Source of the DNA: Undaria pinnatifida
Lineage: Eukaryota > Sar > Phaeophyceae > Laminariales > Alariaceae
Assembly: GCA_012845835.1 (NCBI GenBank)
Contig: JABAKD010000013.1
Span: forward strand, 1,788,415-1,852,414
Length of the DNA stretch: 64,000 bases
Direction: 5' to 3'
In this document: positions 47,301 to 59,300 of the stretch, in pieces
Numbering within the stretch: position 1 is the stretch's first letter
How the letters are laid out: the number at the start of each line of letters is the position of its first letter
Translations under genes and position numbers: made by a program
The notes under the pieces: generated by a model
Seen by the model: only the letters and a program-made list of their open reading frames with translations
The model's database searches: none
Told to the model about the DNA's origin: nothing

Positions 47301-50300
47301 TGTTGTTAATGTTGTACTCATAGTATAAGTATACCACTGGTACACTATTTCGAAATATCAGTACTCTACTAGGATTGTTACCCAACTCATAGCCGTAGCC
47401 CAGCCCTAGCTACAGCATTATCGGCCCAATCATTACACGTGATTCTTGTGCGCTAACTCTATACTGGTACCAACTACCAACTATGTCGTATCCAATGAAT
47501 CTTGGTGCGCTGACTCCACACCTGCTTGGAACCGTGTGGCCCTGCGTGAACTCACCCACGTCGTGGCGGGCCAGCCCAATTTGTTGTGGCTCAACCTAGT
47601 TGTTCTACCAGTACGGTATTCCTTTTCCAGATCCGCTCGGTTTTCGTTTTTTGTTCTTAAAGTTGTTGTCGCTGGCCCTTTTCAGAGGCAGATGGTGTTT
47701 TATCGCTGCTTCCGACCAACGGCGGACTTCGCTGATCACCGCCGCTCCAGGCGAAAGGGAGGAAATCATCGGCGTTATCGTTCAGTTACCACCACTTTTC
47801 TTTTTGGTCAACCGTTTCAAATCGACTGAAAAAACGACAGCTTAGCTTTTTTACCACGGAGCCCCTGTTATGGGAAAATTACACTTGGAACTAGACAAGG
47901 ATCAGCTTTGGAGTTGGGGTATAGGGTCAAGCTTAATTTGTGTTGGGATATACCGCGAGAATAACGCCTCCTTATCCGGTTTTCGTTTTTTTTGTTTCCC
48001 CTCTATGTCCCTATGTTCCCACCTCTATAAGCCGTAACAACTGTTCTCTGCTTTTCTGCTTTTGCTTTTGTCACGGCGGTTCTCGCTGTGGTTGTTTTTT
48101 TTGTTTTGTTTTGCTGTCACCGCTGGACATTCTCAGAGGCTGCGGATCCTCTTGGCTGCTTCAGAACAGCGCCGGACAGCGCTGATGATCGCCGCAGAGA
48201 GTGGAAGGCGGGAGACAGTCGACGCGCTCGTGGACATCGTCGGGGAGGGCTGGACATCTGGTAGCGAACTAGTGAGAAACCTGTTTCGTGTCCTGGCGTG
48301 TTTTCTTAATGTTTAGTGATGGACGTCAACATGTGCTGTGCGTTCATGTTGATTGTTCGCGGCAGTTCAGCAGAGCATATTTTCGAGCGTCAGGGTCGTT
48401 CCCAACGAAAAAAACACACACACCCATTTGAAAAATAACCCCCCCCCCCCATAAAATCGTGACGCTAATATTTGTGGACCTTTGCTATTCATTTTCACAG
48501 TCACACTTCGTGAAAAAAATATCCGACTTCGCGAAAACGCCTCGTTTTCTACTTTTTGTTCGTCAGGACCAGTGCGAACGACGAAAACTGTCGGAAAATG
48601 TGCATATACAATTCAAACAAAACGAAAATCAGAACCAAATAGCAACTGAACCTCATTGGTCAAACAGCAGACTCTAACAGAGAGAGATTCCGGCACCTTC
48701 TATTTTTTGTTTTCGATGTTAGGTACTAATTACCCTAACGCTATGTATGTGCCAACACACCCCATGGGGTTGCCGTGTATGGGTGTTGATGGCACCCCGC
48801 GCAGCGTTATCCGGTTGCGACGACGTTATCGGGGACAAACGTCTTGGAATTTATGTGGGGTAGCTTTTGCAGCTCAAAAAGGGTTAAGCTAAGCTCGACC
48901 TCGTCCCCCTTTTCTTCTCCCGCTGTTCCGTCGGGGGTGATTGATTTTGGTGTTGTTGTTTTGTCCAGGAGGTGGCGATGGTGACCGCCAAGGACTCTCG
49001 CGGGTGGACGGCGTTGACGTATGCGGTTGCGAGTGGGAGCCCCGCGGCGATGGAGGCCATCGTTGCTTTGGTTAAGCGAACGGTTGCTCCTGGCCAGGTG
49101 GGGGTTCCGTTCTCTGCTGAAAATGGTACGGCAGCACCTGTATTGCACCACCCCACCTTGTGTTTGGGGGCAAAGCGCCTGCACATGGAAATATATGGAG
49201 CGGAAGGGGGGAAGGGTTAAGATTATCCTTTTAAGCCGTGTCGAAAAGTAGAGAGGTTGAGTGCTTGGGGCTGTTGTTTGGCTGGCGATACTGGTCGTGT
49301 TACGGTAGTAAGTCGCCGACTCGTTGTTACTCCACTGCAATAGGTACGGTATTGTGCTGTTGTAGGTATCGTAGTACAGCACCTATTGTACCAGGCATTT
49401 CGCGCAATTGGTTGCGTGCGGTTGTTTGGGGGGGGGGGGTATGCGGTGTTGCATCTGATTTGCTTCTTAGATTTAATTATTTCAAATACATCAGCTGTGA
49501 GTTTGACCAATTGAGTGGTCGAAGACACTCATCTTGGCGTAAATCTAAAACTGATCATAATTACGTCAGCTGTGAGTTCGATACACTTAGGGTCAATAGT
49601 TAGTCATGTTTGCAAGCTGCGTGTGTGCAGTAGTTGTGGATTGGCGTCTTTGTGGCTCGACGCGTGGTGGTTGTTGATAGGCACTGCGCTAGTTATTTAT
49701 ATTTTTTTTTATTTTTTCTCACACTTTTACTTTCCAGCTTCTTCTGGACAAGCCCGTGGTCATCACAGGTGCCACAACCCCTTCTCCCCCCCGGTTCTTG
49801 CCTTCAATTTTTATCGCGCATAGGGTTCAGCAATCCCACTGCTCGTCGATTTTTCTTCGAGTGTTATTAATATTTTGTCGGGTCTTACTCCCCGCTACCC
49901 GAGTAGTAACTGTTAGTAGTAACTGTTAGTAGTAACAGTAACCCCTTATGGACTGCAGACGCAAAAATTGCCGAAGAAAACCGACGATTACAGCATCGGC
50001 GGCATAAGACATCCCTATATAATAGCTGCTGGTGTAGTAATAGCACATGTGTTCCACCCGCAACGCAGGAAGCTGTGAGGCAAACGAGCGTGAGGCATGG
50101 CGATACTCGGATTGCCTCAATCTTTTACTAGACGCTTTTGATTGGGTCCGTCGCGCACCTCGCTTTTCGGTCAGTAGGATACACGGGTCCCAAAAGGGGG
50201 TTGAGCCCATAATCGTCCCTTTTTTGTACACTTGTATTGATATAGTTAAGTGATGGGATTTTGGTTGATCGGGGTGGGTTTTATGTAGTTTTCTAGTCAA

Positions 50301-53300
50301 AATAGGCGTTCGGGTTGAGGGGTGCAGAAGTACTCAAGAGAGGAACCACAGAAAAAGAAGCAGTACGCCTCTGCCGTCCCCTTGTTGTTGTTCGTGCAAT
50401 CGTGTACGTACACCGTTTGTTTTGGTACCAGGTGACGGACACCCTCGACGACGCCCTGCCACTCGCCGTCAGCGAAGTGCTGGCGGCAACATCTACGGAC
50501 CCAGATCGACACGCGGGTACCCTTGACGTGCTGGCGTGCTTGTTGAGCCACGGAGTTTGGCCAACGCCGAAGCAGATTTGCATGGTCACCAGCGCTAAAG
50601 GCTTCCAACGGTCGAGGAAATGTTTCCTCGACGCGATTTGCTCCGCCGTTAACCCTCTCCTGGTGGGGATGATTTTGTCGCTAACGTTGGCGGAAGCGGC
50701 TGAGCTGGGAAACGAAGGGCAGCGGCAAGTTGTTGCTCGTCTCCAGAAGGAGGTGGAGGATCTGGTGCTTGAGGTGTTCGAGAGGCTGCCGAAGACGGTG
50801 GATGGGTTTCAAGCGGGAGGCATCGAGCACACCGGCATGGATGTGAGTTGGTGTGGTTGTTTGTGTTGTTGCTGGTGTTGTTGGTGTTGCTGATGTTGTA
50901 CGTTGGTGATGTTGTACGTTGGTGATGTTGTACGTTGGTGATGTTGTACGTTGGTGATGTTGTACGTTGGTGTGTGTTGATGCTGTTGCTGTCACTGTGG
51001 GTCCCAAGAGGATGTCCTCGAGCACAGCGGCGTTGATATAGATGTGAGTCCTCATTGGCATTCATACCGGTGTTGGCGGGGATAAGCCTGACGCGCTAAG
51101 CTTTTCAAGCGAGTGCGAGTTGCTAGTTTTTAGGGTACTCCTCGGGAATTTTCCCGTCACGGTTTTCCCGTCGTAATAGGCGGATACGGGACGGTAGCGG
51201 AATACCGTCAAAATTCGCGATACCGTATACCGCCAAAGTCGGTACCGTCAAAAAACGAGAATCCGCTTCCCGTTTAAAAAGTACCGTATTTTTCAAAACC
51301 GCCAAAAAAATACCGTCATGATGCAGTACCGTCAAAAAAGTACCGCCATGTGCCAATACCGTCAAAACAGTTCCGGCAAGACAAGTATGTCTGTGAACTG
51401 CCGGTAGTCCAGTAGGTAGCGGGCACGACGGTGTGTTTTTGAACTGGAGGTCGATCCTCACTGATGTCCTCTTTTTTTTTCATAACTTCGAGTAATTTTT
51501 TTTTTTTTTGTAGGATTTTTGGTTCAGTTGGTTGCGTTTCGGAAGAACCAGAACCTCCTCTGCAGCGAATTTCACCTGATCACATGTATCGTATGTTCGG
51601 TACCGGGTATAGGCGATACCGTCATTTTTCAGTACCGTGCAAAAGGTACCGTCAAAAAACGAGAAACCGTTTCCCGTTTTAAAAGTACCGTCATTTTCAG
51701 AACCGTACAAAAAAACCCGTCATAATTCGCCGTACCGTATACCGCCAAAATCGGTACCGTCAAAAAATGAGAATCCGTTTCCCGTTTAAAAAGTACCGTA
51801 TATTTCAGAACCGTCAAACTTCGTACCGTCATCAAAAACCGGTACCGAGGAGTACCCTGGTTTTTACCACACCCAGAAGGCAGGGAACCAACCCTTTCGA
51901 GATCGCGGTGAAGACGGAGTGTGCGACTTTTTTTGCACCTACTGCTGTCGCACACGGGCTGACGACAGGCAAAAACATCGCATTGCCTGCTGCACGAGCT
52001 CCTGCTGTAGCGACAGCTATACTAGATTTTTTTGGGGACGGAGCGTGGTTCCACATAAAATACCGCCATCCAACAAAATTCACGAACCATGGATTTGGGT
52101 CACAAGCCATGGTTTGGTTTCCGCTCGTTAGGAATGACGCTGCCACCAAAGTACCAGGTACCAGGTACCTGTTAGAAATTTTTTATTGAAAAAAAATATA
52201 TATATCTATATATATATATACTCCGTATATATCATACAAATATATTAACGTTTGAGGCGTTGTTTCGTAGGTGCATCAATTAACCTCCCCGCTTTCTCTT
52301 CCTCCGTCGTCAATCACGCCGGGCGGCCCCAGGCATGCTCACTCGTTTTCGCCCCAGAGAAGATCGCCCAGGACACGGAACACCCCTACCAATTAGGCGA
52401 GGACCGCGGTGCGGACACCTGCGTAAAGCTTGGCCCCTTAGCCATCGCCCTCCAAGACCGACATCAGCTGGAGCTTTTCTGCACTCAACCGCTGGTCCTA
52501 GACTTTATGTTTCGAAAGTTTACGTGCGGGTTCCCCAGCCTAGACGCTGCTGACGCGAAAATGCGCGAGGCGCAGGAGGTCCAGCGGTCGCTTCAGTCGA
52601 ACTTATCTGTCCAAGATGGGTCGGATCGCCCCTCGAGTGATGCCTCTGGGGATGTGCTTGCTGTGTTGGCCGGCCCGCACCCAACCTTCGGCAGCCTCAC
52701 CCTTCTGCCAGGGGCGCAATTTATTATCACGCAGCTGGTGACCAGGCCTGGGTTTAGTTACTCGGTGCCCGCCGTGAGGATGGGGATGTATCTCATCGTG
52801 TACCTCGCGATGATTGCCCTGTTTGGCACTCACGTGCTGATGTACCATGGGACTGTCGGTGCGGGGGAGGTTATCTTCTTCATTTATGTCCTGGTGAGTG
52901 GAGACCCCACTTTGAGTATTTTTTTTTGTTTATTGTATCCCCCTGTTTAGCTTTGAACCCCTTTAGCACTATTTATAACTGCGCCCGCATTTGTGGGGAG
53001 AAAGTGCCCCGACTTTGTGGATTTGTTTGGCGGTAGTAAGTGAGTTAGGTGCTGGTGTATCGAGGTGTTGTCGGTTGGGGAGGTTTTCGTCGCCATCTAC
53101 GTCGTGTTGGGCGGGGAGGGGGGGGGGGGGGGGCTTTTTCTGGAGGGTTTTATGCGGCCACGCTCGCTCTTCTTCTCGGTTTGCTGATAGTCCTCGCAGT
53201 GTCCCACGTTTTTGATCGTATCCTTTGTAGACCATCGCAGGTAGGAACGTCGAGCTCGCTCATGCCCTAGCGCTTTTTGCCCACCGGAAGTAGAAAAAAA

Positions 53301-56300
53301 ATATATATATATATATATATATATCGTGCTCGCTCACGCCGAAGAGCTTGTAGATCGCCGAAAGTATGTACCATAGCGAATTCGCCCGTACCGTACGTGC
53401 TGCTTTGGGCTGTGCGGCATGCCACCCTGCCATGCACTTCGGTGGTTCTTCTTGGTCGCGCTTTGAATGTTGCCTGCCTTCCAAGGCATAAGCTCTAGTT
53501 TCCATTGATTGCAGTGGAGGGCACCCGATATAGTGCGGGCTGGAGAGTGCCACTGCTCTACATAGTGCCGGTGGAATCGCTTGGCACGGCTGGAACCCTC
53601 TATCGTAACCCTGTTCCCAATAATGCCGGTGCCCTGAATAGTGCCGGCATATTGGGTTGGCGTGTACCAGCACTATCGAGGCCCATATAGTAACCCTCTA
53701 TAACCACCCTATTGCTGATTGTGCTGGTGCCCTGGATAGTGCCGGTGTATTGGGCTGGAACATACCGGCCCTGTGGGTAGCCCCCCGCTGTAGTGCGCTG
53801 CCACTAGTTTTGCTTATCGGCACACGATACGATGGAGGTGCGTACGATTTTTCTTCTGAGGGTGGAAGCTCTGAACCTCACCCCACGACGTGATTTGATT
53901 TTTTTTGCAAGCTGACAGTGCAATCCGATGGGCCTAGCTGCCCGTAGCCCTAGGCATGCAAAATGTTCAGATTGAAAAAAGCAACGACAGTCCAACGATT
54001 TTGGTTAAGGAGTTTTGTCCGTCATTCAGAAACAAAGAAGCCAACAAGTCGTATACCCTTAGCACCTCTGTCGTCCTTGTTGGAGTATTCCTATTCCCCG
54101 TACCGGCAATCGTACCGGCAATCGTACCGGCAATCGTGCCGGCAATGAGCCCCCTAAGGTTGCAAGTGCCTCTAGTAGGATTTCGAACGGTGCTCCGTCT
54201 CGATGACGGTGCGTGGTCAACGGTAAAATGACTCTGACAAACCTCCAATGAGTACCCTCCTCCCACCCCACCCCCCCCCGCCCCCGCCCCCTCGTACCGG
54301 TGTTGTGCTCTTTCGCGCCCTCTAGGGCGCAGTCCTGATAGAGCTGATGGCGGTGTATGATGACCACGCGGAGTACATGAAGGACCACTGGAACGTGCTG
54401 GACGTGCTGGCGTTCGTCTTTTGTGGGGCAGCGTTCGTCGTCAGGGTTACAAACCCCGACAGCTTGTGGGGCCGAGCTCTCTACGCCGCCGGTGCGTCTG
54501 TGCGCGTGTTTGTGTATATGTTTTTCGTGTAACCATGTAAGTAGTCTCTGTGTAGTGTGTAGTGTGTAGACCAGGCAACCGATTTGTCGAGTGAAAAGGC
54601 GTTCAAAACGACCGGGGAGATGTCTTCCCCCCCCCCCCTTTTGGGGGTTGTATTTCATCCTGCTAACGCTACAATATCTCGGTAGCATTAATAGTTTGTC
54701 TGCGGAAGGACCCATAATATATACGCACCAGGTACATCATTTTGCTGCTGTACGTAGGTCGCTGCGCCAGAAGCACCCTATCAGTCGCGATGCTGCGATT
54801 CATTTCTGTTCTGTTATTTTTCTGACTTTTTTTAACCCTTCTGCTGTTAAACCTAGTGATAGACCTGCATTCCAATCGAAGGTCAGTTATCTTTTCAGTC
54901 GGATCCATATCTCGAAAAGGGTCTCTTCCGACTATTTCTTTTTCGACTGAATTGTTCTCGGCCTCTATGTTTTCGTCGGTCGAGTCTATTTCACAGTTTG
55001 TGCTCTTTCTGGAGGCCGTTGGTGTGAGGGAGTACTGCTGTATGGCAGCCTTAGTCGGTGTGAAGCTGTCTGCTCCGTGCATTCTCCGCGAGAAACGCGT
55101 GCCTTAGGGGGGACGAGCCCTCGTCCAAGCGGGTTGTTGGCGTTGGACTTGGCCCAGAGCCGTCGAGGCTACGTTCTTGGCGTTGCACTCAGCCGAGAGC
55201 CGCCAAAGCTGCAGCAAGCGTAGCCGTAGCTAGGAAAATGTCATCGATACCGCGCGCTGCTACCATTTGCCATCGCATGATACACGCTGCTGGCGGGCGG
55301 GACTAGGAATGTGCGACGCTGATGTGCGGCGAGAAGCAGCAGCAGTGACAGCAGGGGAGCCAGCGTCAGCGTTGTTGTAGGATAGATACTGTGGTACCTG
55401 GTATGGGTGTATTGGTTTGCGTTTGTTTTGTGGTGGGATGAGCGATGCGATGGGTTCATAAAAGTTCACGATTGAGAAACCCGACTGGCTCATCCAGCGG
55501 AATGACCGATTTTTGTTGTATCGAGGAAAGACGCGTGTTAAGATAGAGGTGAGCACACCACATTTTTTCTAAGGTTCTTCACCTTGGGAGCTTAAGACAC
55601 GTCCTTCTTAACCCCAAAACTGAATTGGAGCAAAATAAACCTGCTTTATCTCTTTTTTTTTTATCCTCCGGCGGATGGGGAAAAATAAAGCTTTAGTTCA
55701 CCACACTTCCACGTATTTTCATACGCGTCGTGTGTCGATTTAACTCAGCTGCTTTCGCAGCCCAACGCTAGCTGGCGCACCCTTCGGGTCCCATTGTAGG
55801 TATAGCGTAAGCTGTCCCAATCAGTGGTCTTCGTTACAACCCCGGCAGCGCCTGCTTTATCGCGGATGCAAAATCCCATGGCCTAGGTACCCAAAGAGAA
55901 TCATTAAAAAAAAATGTGGTATTTCCGACGATTTTGGGTTAAGGAGCACCCTCATCCCCCTCATCCACATAACATTTCACATAACATTTCACATAACATT
56001 TCACATAACATTTCACATAACATTTCACATAACATTTCACATAACATTTCACACGAAAAATGACATTACTACCTCTGTCGCCGCAGCACGCGTCCGAATT
56101 ATGACTGCGTGTGCGCGTCGGATCGGTCAGTCGCAAAAGTGTGACTTGGAAAGATATACTTTTTTCGACTGCGTAAGTAGCCCGATTTTTTGGCCGCCAG
56201 TCGAAAAGGGCCTTACTCGACTGGCGGATCCGACCTCATAGTAATTGGTGTAATCGAAGTGTTTTTGTCGCACCACAATCGAGGGTACAGTCTGGAACAT

Positions 56301-59300
56301 GGTAATTCGCTGTTGACAAGATTGCAAAGGCCGACCGGGGCTATGCCTAACGTGCTTGGGGCAATTCCCCCGTTGCTGTCCCTTCGCCCTAATTGACCCT
56401 CAACCTTTCCACCTGAACGACGCACCCGTATTCCGTTTTGCAGGCGCTCCGCTTCTCCTTTTCCGGATCCTGTTCTTCGCTCAGTTTCTTCCTGCGCAAG
56501 GGCCCATGATTGAGGTGAACAGGCATGGTAGCCGCGCAGATTTTGGAGTTATCCGTCGTGAGACCCAGAGATAGCCGCCGAAATACTGATAATGCCGGCC
56601 TTGCCAATCGTTGACGAGTAGTTGACGGGAATACGCATGCTGGATGCGCTTGTGATTTTATGGTTGGCCCGTACGGGGCGAGAGACAGGGACCAGAGCAT
56701 TGATATACCCGGCCGCATTACCGTTGACGGGTGGTTGAGGTGCATAAGCATGCTGACCGCGCTTTTTGTTTTGTGGTTGACCATTTTTTTGGCCCATCGA
56801 TTAGTGTCCCAAACGTTTTTAAATCCGGCCGTATCAACCGTTGATATATAGCTGGCGTGCATCAACATCCTGGCCGCGTTTTGTGGGTTGTGCGGTAATG
56901 GCCCTTATACGGGGCCTGAAATCCATTAGCTTCTAGAGGGGTAGAGAGGGGGGGCAAAACCTTGATGAGGCCGGCTTTATTAACCGTCGACGAGTGGTGT
57001 GAGCGCGCAGCAGTATGCGTAGGACCGTGCCGCGTCTGTGGAGCCGTGACTGCGCGAGTTATAGTTTGGATGTTGATTTATCGAGCCCGAACCAAGCAGT
57101 CTGCGATGCTGTAAAAGGTATTGCACACTAATTCCAAGCATATTTGTTGCCTCCAAAAACATGCGTACGGTTCTACAAGGGTTTTAGCCCATGGTACTAG
57201 TTCGCGCGATACAGATTTTTCGAGTATAGTCGTCGGCATGGATACATGGGTGTGGAGACGTGCTTTTTATTACTAGTACAATCGTCCCACAGTAGGGGTG
57301 CAGCAGAAGTTTCTAAGAATTTTCTGACCTCCTAACGTGAGGAGCTCAATATCATCATCATCCATCATCCATCATCCATCATCAGGGGTCCCAACACATG
57401 ATTTCGAAGGCGTTCGTTCGCACAGCCCGAACAACAACGTTTTTACGCGCTAGTCCTAAACCAAATGTACGCTTGAGATCAACATACCAACCCATACTTC
57501 CTCACTCGAGAAGGTCAACCGCACTATAGAGGTAAGAAACGTTATGAGAAACCTTAGTTAACCCCAAAAGGGCAACCCGTACCGTTACTACCGCACTATA
57601 GAGGTCACGCCTTACGACGCCTATAACACTGCCACTTGCATTACTCTCTCTCACGCTTATATTAGAATGTATGCGGTACCCAGCTTCAGATAAGGACGGT
57701 ACGAAGAAACGAACGGTACATCGCTGGCTCGTTCCAAAGCGCTCTTAATCGGATGCCCCATTTTAGAGGGATGACTCACTGTACTAGTAATAACATGACA
57801 GTATTTGGTACGGGTGCACACACTCTCCACCTCTGATTCTGAAACTCGGCCGAGGCCGACGACATGTGCTGGGCTGTCCGGGCATGCCAAAAATATCGCG
57901 ATGCTGCTGCTGTCGCCGGAGAACGGGTTTTGGGGGCCAATCGAACAAGAGGGGTGGTACCCCAGGTAGTGTTTTTTTTTGCTTCACATAAACGTGCTGC
58001 ACAAGATGTTTTTGCCGTTTGCGAGACTCTAGGCTTAAGCCTGGATAATACTATGTGAGGTAGTAGTGCGCACCTATTTTGGTGTGGTGCCTCTGCTGAG
58101 CAGCTCTTATTCCTGCCCTAAAATTATCCTCTTGAGATTGAAAAAAATGTGCAAGTCTGATCGACAAAGTCCATGGTCTGGGTAATCCACGACTTATAGT
58201 GTCATAGTAATGTAGAAATTGGAATGGTACTCGATGGCGGTGCGTTGGGTAGTTCCCGTAGTTCCTCAGGTGGGCGGCCTGGTCAAATGAGAAAAACAAA
58301 AAAATGTAACGAAAAATTATGCCCCTCTCGTAGGAGGCCTCGCTGCCAGCTGTCATACTTGTGGTAGCATACGTCTCGCAGCTACTGTCTGCCGCTCACT
58401 TCTCTTTCCGCCTAGTTGTCTCTCTAGTTTGATTTCAGCTTTGCGGGGGAGCTAGTGCGCGTTGACAACACCTGTCATACGTCTCGCAGCTCTCTCCGCT
58501 CGCTTCTCTTTCCGCCTGTTTTTTCTCCATAAATAGGTTTTGGCTTGGCGGGTTATCTATCCGCTTCGATTACACCTAAAGCATACGTCTCGCAACAACC
58601 GTCTCCGCTCACTTCTCTTTCCGCCTGCTTTGTCCCTCCAGATTGTTTTTGCTTGGCGGGGGAGCTAGTCCGCTTCGATAACACCTTTCATACGTCTCGA
58701 TAGTGTCTTCGCCCGCTTCTTTTTCCGCCTGTGTTACCTCTCCAGACTATTTTTTTTTCGCCGTGGTGGGCGAGCTAGTTCGCTTCGGCAAGACGTGATG
58801 GTTGTGATGTCGACGTTTCCCTGCCGTCGATCAATGCACGCAGTTTGACGGCTGTAGTTGTCAACATCCACTTGCTGGTTGATGCAAACGTTCTTTTTAT
58901 AGACAGAAGCTGACGCCCATCTCGCAATTGTCTCCTCCCGCTTCTCTTTCCAAACGTTTTGCCTCCTGCAGATTATATTTAGCTTGGCGGGCGAGCTAGC
59001 CCGTTTCGGCACGATCATGATGGTGGTTGTGGTGGGGTTCGCGATGAGCTTTTTCTCGCTCTTCCGGCATTCGTGCACCGTCGGAGCGTTCCGCACGTAC
59101 TCGGAAACGTTGATCAGCCTTCTGAGGGCCATGCTAGGGGAGACGGAACTCTTTGATGAGTTCAGCGTTATCAGGGAGTGCTGTGATGATAGCGTCTACC
59201 CTTCGGATGAAGTTCACTGCGAAGATTTCCTGATGGAATGTTGCCACGATATCGAGTCGGAACATTTCAACGGTGTTGTGGGGAAGATGGTGTTGGTGTC

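Noticed and set aside
57864-58058. Open frame starting MCWAVRACQKYRDAAAV as the S4 exon
   Set aside because: No channel-like pattern; 56444-56514 fits S4 and the phases better.
58864-58995. Exon 12 starting at 58983 after the better-looking TTTAG
   Set aside because: It would put the exon out of phase with exon 11 (phase 0 at 56514). 58996 keeps the frame, though an unseen intermediate exon could reverse this choice.
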